Source: Methanomassiliicoccaceae archaeon (GTDB lineage: Archaea > Thermoplasmatota > Thermoplasmata > Methanomassiliicoccales > Methanomethylophilaceae). From it: a DNA stretch of 64,000 nucleotides. The notes beneath the pieces were generated by a model. That model was not told where the DNA came from. It made no database searches and saw only the letters and a list, made by a program, of their open reading frames with translations. The translations under genes and the position numbers were made by a program. The stretch spans positions 62,001 to 126,000 of the forward strand of contig JAYFOZ010000005.1 of the NCBI GenBank assembly GCA_034928305.1, read 5' to 3'. Below are positions 32,447 to 41,704 of the stretch, piece after piece. Position 1 is the first letter of the stretch. Each line of letters opens with the position of its first letter.

Positions 32447-32779
32447 TTGAGCCGAACTGAAATACTTACGGAGATTAAGGACGCGGAGAAGGCCGCAGAC
32501 GCAAAGGTCGAAAAGGCCCGCAGCGAAAGCAGGGAGGCATTATCCAAGGCCCGCAGGGATTCTGTGAAGAAGATTCAGGACGAGGAAGCTAAGATACGAA
32601 GCTCCACCGAGTCCAAGATCGCAGCAAAGAACAAGGAGCTTCAGGTCAAACGCGAAGAGCTCCTCAGAGAGGGCAGGGCCCAGGCCGACGCTCTCCAGAA
32701 AGTTTCTGAAGCTAAGATGAAGGAAGTCAAAGATTTTCTCAACAAAGAATTCGAGAGGACCCTAGATGTCACTTCCTGA
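32447..32779 (+). CDS. atpH: A-type ATP synthase subunit H
   Basis: 110 residues, almost entirely charged coiled coil (EILTEIKDAEKAADAKVEKARSES and onward), the peripheral-stalk partner of subunit E. TTG start chosen because the coiled coil begins immediately and GGGGAG lies upstream. Overlaps atpI by 14 bp. First gene of the H-I-K-E-C-F-A-B-D operon. Confidence 0.85.
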   Translation: MSRTEILTEIKDAEKAADAKVEKARSESREALSKARRDSVKKIQDEEAKIRSSTESKIAAKNKELQVKREELLREGRAQADALQKVSEAKMKEVKDFLNKEFERTLDVTS

Positions 32780-34862
32780 GTCGATGAGTAGGATTGTAAT
32801 AGCGGGTACCAAAGCCCACATGGACGAGGCCATCGAGGTCTTGTACGGTGCCGAAGCGGTACACCTGATCGATCACACAGTCGACGCGGACGAGGGCTTT
32901 TCCATCGGGTCGCCCCGTGAATACTCATCAAAAGCCTCCGAAAGGCTTCTGAAAGTGAGGTCCATGGAGAAGGAGCTAGGTATAAACAAACATACCAAAA
33001 CTCCAAGCCGATCGGTGGAAGAGATAAAGAGCCAGATCAAATCTGCAAGCGTCGAATCAGCCGAGGACGAAATTATGAAGGTCCTCGACAGAAGGAATGA
33101 TCTCAACCAGAGAATCGCCGCACTAAACACTAAGAAAAACAACCTTGAAATTTTACAGATGCTCCCGGTGGACCTTGAATTATACAATGGTTTCAAGAGC
33201 ATCGTCGCCATCGTCGGCACTGTTGCCGACGACCCCTCCGAGGCCATCAAAGCGATGGACGCGGAGTTTTTCGTCGCCACCAGGAAGAAAGGCCCCACCG
33301 CGGTGGCCATCTTCGCAAGGAACAGCGACAGGGACAAGGCGATATCGTCGCTCTCCGCTTACGGATTCTCCGAAATCCAGGTGCCGACCGGGTCTTCCGG
33401 GACCCCGGCCGATGCACTCAAGGCCGTAGAGGCCGAGATCGCAGAGACGGAAGCGGGCATTGCAAAGGTCGAAGAGGACCTCGCAACCCTGAAGGAAAAG
33501 CATCAGGCGTTCCTCAGAGCATCGGACGAGGACCTGTCAATAACAGTCGAAAAGGGAGAGGTCCCCCTTAGGATCGCCACGAGCGAATACTCGTTCGTCA
33601 TAGACGCGTGGGTGCCCACCAAGAGGGTGGAGCATGTCAAAGAGAAGCTCGAGAAGGACACCGACGGCAGAATGTACGTCGAGTTCCAGGAGACCCGCGG
33701 ACGCAAGGACGCCGAGGTCGAAGCCGTAGAGAAACGCTTCAAGACGGCGCCCACAAAGATGAACAACGGGGAATACTCCACGGGCTACGAGTACGCCACG
33801 AAACTTGTGGACGTACCGAAGTACCAGGAGATCGATCCAACAATTCTTATCGCATTGTTCCTGCCCATGTTCTTCGGATTCATGGTAGGAGATGTCGGAT
33901 ACGCCATCCCGTTCATGGTGCTCGGAGCATACGGGCTTAAAGTTGCCAAGGGCAGAGACTGGCGCATCATCGCACGTGTACTGTTCTTCGGCGGAATATG
34001 GGCGTTCGTTTTCGGACTCCTGTTCTACGGGGAATGCCTCGGAATGCATTTCACCGGAACGTATTCGCCAACCGGCATAACCTGGGAACACATATTCGGT
34101 ATGGAGGAGGGGGCGCTGGGCGCATTCTCGGCCGTACTGCCTGATTTCATCCACGCCGAGGGAGGACACATCATCAATCACGTGGGTGTCGGAAAACTTG
34201 TGGAGATCCCGCTTCTTCTGAAGCTCTCGGTCTACATAGGAATAGTGCACCTGATGATCGGGTACATATGTGCGTTCATAAACCTCAAAATGAGGCACGG
34301 CTTCAAGCATGCCTTCATGGAGCAGGGCGGATGGATACTGGCATTCATCGGTCTGGTAATGTTCTGTTACGCATTGGCGTCCGCGCTGATAGGTGATATG
34401 AGCACACTGATGACGGAATACATGATGCCCTTCGCCATAGGAATAGTGCTTTTGATAGTAGGATGCGCGATCAACATCAAGAGCCATGGCGGAATGAGCA
34501 TCATGGAGCTGCCGGGAATAGTAGGCAACATACTCTCTTACACACGTTTGGCGGCCATCGGAATGTCCAAAGCGGGCATGGCGCTGGCCTTCAACTATAT
34601 TGCGTTTATTATGATCTACGACTCGATGGGAGGCATACTGGGTCTTATACTCGGATTTGCCGTGTTCCTGATCGGTCACCTCATGATATTCTTCCTGGCG
34701 ATCCTTTCGGCGGGACTGCACAGCCTAAGGCTGCAGTACGTCGAACTGATGGCCAAGTTCTTTGTCGGAGGCGGAAAGGAGTACGCTCCTCTCAAGATCA
34801 CACGCAAGAAAACCCATTACGAACCCCTTAAAACAGAAAATAAAACCAAAACAGAGGTATAA
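32766..34862 (+). CDS. atpI: A-type ATP synthase subunit I (a subunit)
   Basis: 698 residues. Soluble N-terminal half (about 340 residues) with long coiled coils that joins the peripheral stalks; C-terminal half with multiple membrane helices starting near PTILIALFLPMFFGFMVGDVGYAIPF. The essential arginine helix region is SYTRLAAIGMSKAGMALAFNYIA. Forms the ion half-channels against the c ring. Overlaps atpH; stop is 2 bp before atpK. Confidence 0.95.
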   Translation: MSLPESMSRIVIAGTKAHMDEAIEVLYGAEAVHLIDHTVDADEGFSIGSPREYSSKASERLLKVRSMEKELGINKHTKTPSRSVEEIKSQIKSASVESAEDEIMKVLDRRNDLNQRIAALNTKKNNLEILQMLPVDLELYNGFKSIVAIVGTVADDPSEAIKAMDAEFFVATRKKGPTAVAIFARNSDRDKAISSLSAYGFSEIQVPTGSSGTPADALKAVEAEIAETEAGIAKVEEDLATLKEKHQAFLRASDEDLSITVEKGEVPLRIATSEYSFVIDAWVPTKRVEHVKEKLEKDTDGRMYVEFQETRGRKDAEVEAVEKRFKTAPTKMNNGEYSTGYEYATKLVDVPKYQEIDPTILIALFLPMFFGFMVGDVGYAIPFMVLGAYGLKVAKGRDWRIIARVLFFGGIWAFVFGLLFYGECLGMHFTGTYSPTGITWEHIFGMEEGALGAFSAVLPDFIHAEGGHIINHVGVGKLVEIPLLLKLSVYIGIVHLMIGYICAFINLKMRHGFKHAFMEQGGWILAFIGLVMFCYALASALIGDMSTLMTEYMMPFAIGIVLLIVGCAINIKSHGGMSIMELPGIVGNILSYTRLAAIGMSKAGMALAFNYIAFIMIYDSMGGILGLILGFAVFLIGHLMIFFLAILSAGLHSLRLQYVELMAKFFVGGGKEYAPLKITRKKTHYEPLKTENKTKTEV

Positions 34863-34864
34863 AA

Positions 34865-35098
34865 ATGGTATTGGAAGGAGACGTCGGATCTGGATTGATT
34901 GCAATCGGAGCAGGAATAGCAGTTGGATTGGCCGGACTTGGGTCCGGTATGGCCGAGAAAGACATAGGTGCCGCAGCAGTAGGTGCCATCACGGAAGACG
35001 CCAGCCTTTTCGGAAAGGCTATGATTTACATGGTTCTTCCTGAGACAATCGTCATCTTCGGACTGGTTATCGCTATCCTTGCTATCTTCGTGATGTGA
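34865..35098 (+). CDS. atpK: A-type ATP synthase subunit K (c, rotor proteolipid)
   Basis: 77 residues, a single two-helix hairpin of ~8 kDa as in bacterial c subunits, not the duplicated form of some methanogens. Glycine-rich helix 1 (GLIAIGAGIAVGLAGLGSGMAE), the loop EKDIG, and ion-binding Glu60 in VLPETIVIFGLV. Thr61 follows the Glu, as in some sodium-binding c subunits, but helix 1 has no Gln and the Tyr position is Phe, so ion specificity cannot be decided. Confidence 0.95.
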   Translation: MVLEGDVGSGLIAIGAGIAVGLAGLGSGMAEKDIGAAAVGAITEDASLFGKAMIYMVLPETIVIFGLVIAILAIFVM

Positions 35099-35115
35099 AG
35101 CCAGAGGCTCATCTC

Positions 35116-35673
35116 ATGGCATTGGAAAGCGTCACGAAGGAGATACAGGCGGAAGCGGACGCCAAGGTCAGGTCCATATCGGACTCGGCCAACGCGGAGA
35201 TCGAAAAGATCAACGCAGAAGCGGACGCCCGTATCTCTGAAATGAAAACAAGCGAGGATAAGAAGCTCGAGAGCGAGATCGAGCGCCTTGGCCGCCAGGA
35301 AATCTCAAGCGCAGAGCTTGAGAGCAAGAATATCGTATTGGCCAAGAAGAGGGAGATTCTCGCCCGCACATTTGACGAAGCTCTCGCGGAGCTGGAGTCC
35401 TCCAGCAAGGCGGACAAGCTGGCACGCTACAAGGCACTCGTCAATGACGCTAAGGAGCTAATATCTGCGCCCATCGCGGTCATTTCCGACAAGGACAACT
35501 TCACAGCCGGGGAGCTCGGCGTGGAATCCGTGGAGAAGGACAGCGGCATCAGCGCAGGACTTATCCTCAGGAGCAAGGACGGAAGCATAGAGGTCGACCT
35601 GCAGTACAGAACGTTGCTTAGCGACATCTGGGACAGCAACCTGAAAACCCTATCGGATATCCTGTTCGGGTGA
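35116..35673 (+). CDS. atpE: A-type ATP synthase subunit E
   Basis: 185 residues; N-terminal coiled coil (VTKEIQAEADAKVRSISDSANAEIEKI in part) pairing with subunit H, C-terminal globular head that holds subunits A/B. The ATG at 35116 has AGAGG 8 nt upstream and is preferred over a GTG at 35095 that overlaps the atpK stop. Confidence 0.92.
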   Translation: MALESVTKEIQAEADAKVRSISDSANAEIEKINAEADARISEMKTSEDKKLESEIERLGRQEISSAELESKNIVLAKKREILARTFDEALAELESSSKADKLARYKALVNDAKELISAPIAVISDKDNFTAGELGVESVEKDSGISAGLILRSKDGSIEVDLQYRTLLSDIWDSNLKTLSDILFG

Positions 35674-35677
35674 ATAC

Positions 35678-36739
35678 ATGTTCAGGCGCAACACGAGACG
35701 TGGAAACTACGCATACACGGTAACCAGGGTCAAGGCGAAGAAGTCCCAGCTGATCAAGGAAGAGGAATACAACAAGATGTTGCTCATGGCCCTTCCTGAG
35801 ATATCCCGTTACATGAGCGAGAGCGGATACCAGAAGGAAATGTCCGAGCTCGCAGGCAGGATGTCCGGCATAGACCTGGTGGAGTACGCGTCCTATCTGA
35901 ACATGTCGAGGGTGTTCACAAGCATCCTCAAGGCATCGGAGGGGGAGCTGTACACCATGGTCTCGGCGTACCTGGAGAAATGGAACATCTGGAACGTTAA
36001 GATGATACTCCGCGGCAAATCGTTCGGACTGGACGAGAAGAGCATCAAGGAGGACCTCGTCCCCGCAGGAAGCCTAAAGGAGGCACACCTGGACAAGCTC
36101 CTGTCGCTCTCGACCGTGGAAGAGATATTGACCGAATACAGCAGGATGGATTCTGTGAACATCCCGTCGGACCTGATAGCGGCATATATGGGAACATCCG
36201 GAGGACTCGCAGTCATAGAGGACTACCTTGACAAATTCAAGTACGCGAGGCTTCTCCAGGCCATTGTGCCGGACAGCAGGCCCACGCTAATGTTCCAGGA
36301 CTACGTCAGGCGTGAGATCGACCTTGTAAACTTCTCTACAATAATGAAGCTCAAGGCCGAAGGGATCTACGGCGAAGCGAACGTCATGGAATACATCATA
36401 CCCGGCGGAAAGCAGATCGACAGAAGGACGGCCGCACAGCTGGCCAACATAGAGTCGGTATCTGCGGTCTCAAGCGAGATATCGCAGATGGACTTCTACG
36501 AGGCCGTGAAACCGTTGCTCGATGCCCCTGTTGTTTCGATAAGGGCGATAGAGAGCGCCCTTAAGAGATATGAGATGGAGCGCGCGAAGAAGTTCTCTCA
36601 TATGAACCCGCTGTCCGTCGCTCCGGTGATAGACTACATGATACACAAGGAGACTGAAATCTCCAACATACTTGCTATCGCGAGAGGAATCCAGAGCGGG
36701 CTGGACACCGATGTTATCAAAGGGCTGCTGGTGATCTGA
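35678..36739 (+). CDS. atpC: A-type ATP synthase subunit C
   Basis: 353 residues, V-ATPase subunit d/C-like funnel that couples the c ring to the central stalk. Mostly helical, typical segments TRVKAKKSQLIKEEEYNKML and YVRREIDLVNFSTIMKLKAEG. The stop overlaps the atpF start by 1 bp (TGATG). Confidence 0.93.
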   Translation: MFRRNTRRGNYAYTVTRVKAKKSQLIKEEEYNKMLLMALPEISRYMSESGYQKEMSELAGRMSGIDLVEYASYLNMSRVFTSILKASEGELYTMVSAYLEKWNIWNVKMILRGKSFGLDEKSIKEDLVPAGSLKEAHLDKLLSLSTVEEILTEYSRMDSVNIPSDLIAAYMGTSGGLAVIEDYLDKFKYARLLQAIVPDSRPTLMFQDYVRREIDLVNFSTIMKLKAEGIYGEANVMEYIIPGGKQIDRRTAAQLANIESVSAVSSEISQMDFYEAVKPLLDAPVVSIRAIESALKRYEMERAKKFSHMNPLSVAPVIDYMIHKETEISNILAIARGIQSGLDTDVIKGLLVI

Positions 36740-37044
36740 TGGAAATAGCTGTTATCGGTAACGAGGAGTTCGTGCTCGGGTTCCGCCTTGCGGGGCTCAG
36801 GATGGTATTCGTCGCAAACGAAGTGAACTACCAGGAAAAGATGCTGGAAGCAATTGGCGATCCAAACGTGGGGATCCTGGCGGTTGACGCCAAGGACCTC
36901 GCATATCTGTCCCACAACGTCAGGAACAGGGTTTTGGATTCGATCCAGCCGGTCATTGTGCCGGTAGGGGGCGACGAAAGCGACCTCCGTGAGAAAGTAA
37001 AAAGAGTAATTGGCGTTGATTTATACAAAGCAGAGGATGAATGA
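36739..37044 (+). CDS. atpF: A-type ATP synthase subunit F
   Basis: 101 residues, Rossmann-like central-stalk subunit. Opens IAVIGNEEFVLGFRLAGLRMVF, a hallmark of the family. Abuts atpA directly. Confidence 0.93.
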   Translation: MEIAVIGNEEFVLGFRLAGLRMVFVANEVNYQEKMLEAIGDPNVGILAVDAKDLAYLSHNVRNRVLDSIQPVIVPVGGDESDLREKVKRVIGVDLYKAEDE

Positions 37045-38781
37045 ATGACCGCTGAACAAGGTGTAATTTACAGGGTTGCCGGACCGGTCGTGACCGCCAT
37101 CGGGATTTCGCCCAGGATGTACGACGTCGTGCATGTTGGCAACGAGAAGCTGATGGGAGAGGTCATTAAGATCGTAGGTGACAAGACAATCATCCAGGTT
37201 TACGAGGAGACGTCCGGTGTCAAACCCGGCGAACCGGTTACAAACACCGGTCTTCCTCTCGTCGTAGAGCTGGGACCAGGACTTCTGACCTCCGTTTATG
37301 ACGGAATCCAGAGGCCCCTGCCGACCCTAAGGGATATGATGGGAGATTTCATCTTCCGCGGTGCCACCGCACCGGGGCTGAGCAGAGATCTCGAATGGGA
37401 GTTCGTTCCCACGGTGAAAGTCGGGGACGAAGTATCGGCCGGGCAGGTTCTCGGTACGGTTCAGGAAGGACCCATGATGCACAAGATCATGGTGCCTCCG
37501 GCCATTTCGAAAGGGAAAGTCGAGAAAATCACAGAGAAAGGGAAATACAACGTCGACAAGGTCATCGCCGTAGTCGACGGGCACAAACTCACGATGGTCC
37601 AGAAATGGCCGGTACGTGGGCCCCGCCCGGTCGCCGAGAAATACATGCCTGACGTGCCCCTCATTACAGGGCTCAGGGTCCTGGACACGATGTTCCCCCT
37701 CGCAAAGGGAGGAGCGGCCGCAATCCCCGGTGCGTTCGGTACCGGAAAGACGGTCACACAGCAGTCCCTGGCCAAATTCTCGGACGCCGAGATCGTGGTG
37801 TACATAGGATGCGGAGAGCGCGGGAACGAGATGACGGAAGTTCTTACAGAATTCCCCGAACTGACGGACCCCAAGACGGGAGAGTCGCTCATGAAGAGGA
37901 CCGTCCTGATCGCCAACACGTCCAACATGCCTGTCGCCGCAAGGGAAGCATCCGTTTACACCGGAATGACCATTGCGGAGTACTTCAGGGACATGGGATA
38001 CAACGTCGCTCTCATGGCCGACTCCACCTCGAGGTGGGCCGAGGCCATGCGTGAGATCTCGTCCAGATTGGAAGAGATGCCCGGAGAAGAGGGATACCCC
38101 GCTTACCTCGCGGGACGTCTGTCCGAGTTCTACGAGCGCGCATGCCGTGCAAAGGTCCTCAACGGAGAGGACGGGTCCATCACCGTTATCGGTGCGGTCT
38201 CTCCTCCCGGAGGAGACCTGTCCGAACCCGTTACACAGAACACCCTCCGTATCGTACGTGTGTTCTGGGCACTCGACACCAAGCTGAGGGAGAGGAGACA
38301 CTTCCCCACCATCAACTGGCTTACCTCCTACACCATGTATGGAAAGGAGCTGTCCGGATGGTTCAAGAAGAACGTCGCAGAGGACTTCATCGATCTGAGG
38401 GCATGGGCAATGCAGGTCCTGCAGAAGGAATCCGAGCTTCAGGAAATAGTCCAGATGGTCGGTTCCGATTCACTGCCGGACGAGCAGAAGATGACCCTCG
38501 AGACTGCGAAAATGATACGCGAGATATTCCTCCAGCAGAACGCATACCACCCCGTGGACTGCTACTGCCCCATGGAGAGACAGTACGTCATGATGAAGCT
38601 CATCAGGAAATTCTCCGAGCTGGCCGAAAAAGCTATAGTCAACGGAATAGCCGTCGACAAGATAGCGTACCTCCCCGTAAGGCAGAGGTTCAACCAGGCC
38701 AAATACGAAGAGAAGATCGACGAAGAGCTGAAAGCGGTAGGAGCAGACATGGAAGAACAGTTCAAAGGACTGGGAGTGTGA
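37045..38781 (+). CDS. atpA: A-type ATP synthase catalytic subunit A
   Basis: 578 residues, catalytic nucleotide-binding subunit. The P-loop is [12 protein letters not shown] (A-type GAFGSGKT variant) near residue 231, after the non-homologous bulge region; Glu in [13 protein letters not shown] is catalytic. No intein, although the P-loop of this gene is a frequent intein site in archaea. SD-like GAATG spacing is tight to atpF. Confidence 0.97.
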   Translation: MTAEQGVIYRVAGPVVTAIGISPRMYDVVHVGNEKLMGEVIKIVGDKTIIQVYEETSGVKPGEPVTNTGLPLVVELGPGLLTSVYDGIQRPLPTLRDMMGDFIFRGATAPGLSRDLEWEFVPTVKVGDEVSAGQVLGTVQEGPMMHKIMVPPAISKGKVEKITEKGKYNVDKVIAVVDGHKLTMVQKWPVRGPRPVAEKYMPDVPLITGLRVLDTMFPLAKGGAAAIPGAFGTGKTVTQQSLAKFSDAEIVVYIGCGERGNEMTEVLTEFPELTDPKTGESLMKRTVLIANTSNMPVAAREASVYTGMTIAEYFRDMGYNVALMADSTSRWAEAMREISSRLEEMPGEEGYPAYLAGRLSEFYERACRAKVLNGEDGSITVIGAVSPPGGDLSEPVTQNTLRIVRVFWALDTKLRERRHFPTINWLTSYTMYGKELSGWFKKNVAEDFIDLRAWAMQVLQKESELQEIVQMVGSDSLPDEQKMTLETAKMIREIFLQQNAYHPVDCYCPMERQYVMMKLIRKFSELAEKAIVNGIAVDKIAYLPVRQRFNQAKYEEKIDEELKAVGADMEEQFKGLGV

Positions 38782-38785
38782 TACT

Positions 38786-40165
38786 ATGGCAAAAGTAACC
38801 AAAGAGTACAAGACGGTCTCCCAGATCGCTGGACCCCTCATCTTCGTCAAGAAGACCGAGCCGGTCGGATACCAGGAGATGGTCTCTGTCAGGCTCTCGG
38901 ACGGAAGCGTCAGGAGAGGGCAGGTCCTCGATACATCCGATGACCTGGTCGTCGTTCAGATATTCGAAGGCACCACCGGTATCGACAGGTCCGCATCGGT
39001 GCGGTTCCTCGGAGAGGCAATGAAGATGCCCGTCTCAAGGGACATGCTCGGAAGGGTATTGTCCGGAGCAGGAGAACCCATCGACGGCGGAGCGCCGATC
39101 GTTCCCGAGAAAGAGCTCGGAATAGAAGGAGCGGCCATCAACCCGTGGGCAAGGGACAGCCCGTCCGATTTCATCGAGACCGGGATATCCACCATCGACG
39201 GTATGAACACCCTGGTCAGGGGACAGAAGCTGCCGATATTCTCGGCATCCGGTCTGCCCCACAATGACATAGCCCTGCAGATCGCAAGGCAGGCGAAGGT
39301 CCGCGGCAAGAACGAAGAGTTCGCCGTGGTGTTCATCGCCATGGGCATAACCAACGAAGAAAAGCAGATGTTCATGAAGGAGTTCGAGAGGACCGGGGCG
39401 CTCAAGAGCGCAGTGGTCTTCCTGAACCTCGCCGACGACCCCGCAGTCGAGCGTATAGTCACGCCCCGTCTGGGACTCACCACCGCGGAGTACATGGCCT
39501 TCGAACTTGACATGCAGGTGCTTGTAATCATGACCGACGTCACCAACTACTGCGAGGCGCTGCGTCAGGTATCGGCGGCCAGGGAAGAAGTGCCCGGAAG
39601 GCGCGGATACCCCGGCTACATGTATACCGACCTGGCACAGCTGTACGAGCGCGCCGGGAGGATCAAGGACAAGAAAGGATCGATCACACAGATCCCGATC
39701 CTCTCGATGCCCGGTGACGATATCACCCACCCGATCCCCGACCTGTCCGGTTACATCACCGAGGGCCAGATCGTTCTTTCGAGGGAACTGCACCGCAACG
39801 GCATATACCCGCCGGTCAACGTTTCGTCTTCTCTCAGCCGTCTGATGAACTCAGGTGTCGGAAAGGGAAAGACCAGGGACGACCACAAGGCCGTTTCTGA
39901 CCAGCTGTACGCCTCATATGCGGAAGGCAAGGACCTCAGAGGACTGGTTGCGATCGTAGGTAAGGACTCGTTGTCCGAGAAGGACAGGAAGTACCTGGAA
40001 TTCGCAGACCTCTTCGAAGACCGTATCGTCCGTCAGGGACACGACGAGGACCGCTCTATCGAGAAGACCCTCGACATCGCCTGGGAAATACTGACCGAGC
40101 TCGACGTGGACCAGCTGAACAGGATAGACCGCAAGTACATCGAGAAGTACCTCCCGAAGAAGTGA
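38786..40165 (+). CDS. atpB: A-type ATP synthase regulatory subunit B
   Basis: 459 residues, non-catalytic partner alternating with A. The P-loop is replaced by [19 protein letters not shown] as is normal for B subunits. Also typical: [22 protein letters not shown] and [26 protein letters not shown]. Confidence 0.97.
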   Translation: MAKVTKEYKTVSQIAGPLIFVKKTEPVGYQEMVSVRLSDGSVRRGQVLDTSDDLVVVQIFEGTTGIDRSASVRFLGEAMKMPVSRDMLGRVLSGAGEPIDGGAPIVPEKELGIEGAAINPWARDSPSDFIETGISTIDGMNTLVRGQKLPIFSASGLPHNDIALQIARQAKVRGKNEEFAVVFIAMGITNEEKQMFMKEFERTGALKSAVVFLNLADDPAVERIVTPRLGLTTAEYMAFELDMQVLVIMTDVTNYCEALRQVSAAREEVPGRRGYPGYMYTDLAQLYERAGRIKDKKGSITQIPILSMPGDDITHPIPDLSGYITEGQIVLSRELHRNGIYPPVNVSSSLSRLMNSGVGKGKTRDDHKAVSDQLYASYAEGKDLRGLVAIVGKDSLSEKDRKYLEFADLFEDRIVRQGHDEDRSIEKTLDIAWEILTELDVDQLNRIDRKYIEKYLPKK

Positions 40166-40169
40166 TCCG

Positions 40170-40808
40170 ATGGCAGCCCACGAAATAACCCCGAACCGTT
40201 CGGTCCTCCTGGACCTGAAGAGGAGGATCAAGCTCACCAACGGCGGGCACAAGATCCTGAAGATGAAGAGGGACGGCCTCATCATCGAGTTCTTCGAGAC
40301 CCTGGAGAAGGCACGCCAGATGCGCGCCGGGGTTTCGTCGGAATACGCGGCGGCCATCGGCAAGATCGCGATCGCGAGGGCGGTCGAGGGCGATATCTCC
40401 GTGAAAAGCGCGGCATACGCCCTCAAGACCGACCATCAGGTCACCGTCGGGAGCAAGAACATAATGGGAATGAAGGTCCCCAAAGTGGAGGCGACAGGAT
40501 CCATGCACACCGACATAGCTCACAAGGGCTACGGTGTGATCTCCACGTCCGCCTACATAGAGGAGGCCTCCGTGGCTTTCGAGAAACTTCTGGACACCCT
40601 GATAAGGGCCGCAGAGGTCGAAACCACCATGAAGAAGCTCCTCGACGAGATCGAGAGGACCAAGAGAAGGGTCAACGCGCTCGAGTTCAAGATCATACCC
40701 GATCTGAAGGAAGCCGAGAGGTTCGTCAAGTTCAGTCTCGAAGAGATGGAACGCGAGAACACGACCCGCCTCAAACACCAGAAAAAGAAGAGCGAGGTAG
40801 CCGAGTGA
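40170..40808 (+). CDS. atpD: A-type ATP synthase subunit D
   Basis: 212 residues, central shaft formed by two long antiparallel helices at the termini (residues ~10-70 and ~140-205). Start follows atpB by 4 bp. Its stop overlaps the start of a small membrane-peptide gene (GTGA). Confidence 0.95.
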   Translation: MAAHEITPNRSVLLDLKRRIKLTNGGHKILKMKRDGLIIEFFETLEKARQMRAGVSSEYAAAIGKIAIARAVEGDISVKSAAYALKTDHQVTVGSKNIMGMKVPKVEATGSMHTDIAHKGYGVISTSAYIEEASVAFEKLLDTLIRAAEVETTMKKLLDEIERTKRRVNALEFKIIPDLKEAERFVKFSLEEMERENTTRLKHQKKKSEVAE

Positions 40809-40957
40809 GAAGTTTCGGGGAGGTATGGGACGAGATAAGGGAAGACCCGGTAAAGCTAAAGCGGGTCTTCACCGTGATCTGGGTTTCAGCCTACTCGATG
40901 CTCATGATCGGCTCCTTCATCATCATCTGGTTTTTGTCGAAGGTCTATCTTTTCTAA
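40805..40957 (+). CDS. 50-residue single-pass membrane protein at the end of the ATP synthase operon
   Basis: I translated GTG at 40805 to TAA at 40957: an amphipathic charged N-terminus (FGEVWDEIREDPVKLKRVF) then one membrane helix (IWVSAYSMLMIGSFIIIWFL) and a short tail KVYLF. It overlaps the atpD stop by 4 bp, so it is translationally coupled. Likely cytoplasm-facing N-terminus with the helix in the membrane. No family recognised; an assembly or accessory role for the ATPase is inferred from context. Confidence 0.65.
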   Translation: MRSFGEVWDEIREDPVKLKRVFTVIWVSAYSMLMIGSFIIIWFLSKVYLF

Positions 40958-40995
40958 ACCGTTTAAAGAACCAATTTTTTTCATCATGTCCGGGC

Positions 40996-41370
40996 TTATA
41001 TTTTTGTGCACGTCTGGGACTTTTTATCGGCCGCCCTTTTTGAGGACATCTCCAGGCCGCCTATGCCAACGATAACCAACAATACGAACGACAGGCGCAA
41101 CGGAGTGGCGGGTTCGCCGAACAAAATTATTCCTGCCATTACTGAACCCAGGGCGCCTATGCCTACCCATACGGCATAACCCACGCCGGTGGGGATCCCC
41201 CTTTTATAGGCCAGGTCCAGGAACCAGGTGCTGACAAAAAGGAAAGCTATGGTGATGACCGTCCAAGGGACCTTGCTGAATCCCTCTGAAATGAACATGG
41301 TGGTGGCCCAGACGGTCTCGAACATGCCACCTACAACAAGATATGTCCAGGCAATGGCGTTGCTCTTCAT
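40996..41370 (-). CDS. SMR-family small drug/guanidinium exporter subunit
   Basis: 124 residues with four membrane helices and the essential helix-1 Glu in GGMFETVWATTMF. Helix 4 LSFVLLVIVGIGGLEM. Directly abuts the upstream SMR gene (stop/start adjacent at 41370/41371), so the two probably form a heterodimer, as in paired SMR systems such as YkkCD or EbrAB. Substrate not determinable. Confidence 0.85.
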   Translation of the reverse strand: MKSNAIAWTYLVVGGMFETVWATTMFISEGFSKVPWTVITIAFLFVSTWFLDLAYKRGIPTGVGYAVWVGIGALGSVMAGIILFGEPATPLRLSFVLLVIVGIGGLEMSSKRAADKKSQTCTKI

Positions 41371-41700
41371 TCAAGCACCTCCGAAGTACTGGAGGCCCGT
41401 AATTCCCACTACAATCACAAAAACAAAGAATATCTGCAGGCGATCGATCTTTTCCTGATACAGTAGGTAACCCGCTATAAGGGTCCCGATGGCGCCTATA
41501 CCGGTCCATATCGCGTACGCCGTGCCCATGTGCATGTCCAACATAGCCAGCGACAAAAAGAAGGGGCTTGCGATGATCAGTATCACGGCAGCGACCGCCC
41601 ACTTCCTGTTCCTATAAGAATCCGACTTCTTAAGAGCAATGACCCAGCAAGGCTCGAGGAGCCCACCGATGATCAGCCATGCCGCGGTCAGCAATTCCAT
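41371..41700 (-). CDS. SMR-family small drug/guanidinium exporter subunit (SugE/Gdx-like)
   Basis: 109 residues, four membrane helices. Helix 1 IIGGLLEPCWVIALKKS contains the essential Glu and a W-x-x-x-L-K pattern closer to the Gdx/SugE guanidinium exporters. It starts 4 bp after the stop of the DNA polymerase small-subunit gene and is co-directional, so it may be read from that operon. Confidence 0.85.
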   Translation of the reverse strand: MELLTAAWLIIGGLLEPCWVIALKKSDSYRNRKWAVAAVILIIASPFFLSLAMLDMHMGTAYAIWTGIGAIGTLIAGYLLYQEKIDRLQIFFVFVIVVGITGLQYFGGA

Positions 41701-41704
41701 AGGA

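Noticed and set aside
37045-38781. Intein in atpA, or in mcm
   Set aside because: P-loops are continuous, lengths are normal, and no splice-junction motifs were seen.
40975-40996. ATGATGA on the minus strand after the small ATPase peptide as a C box
   Set aside because: No CTGA box or paired guide structure follows.
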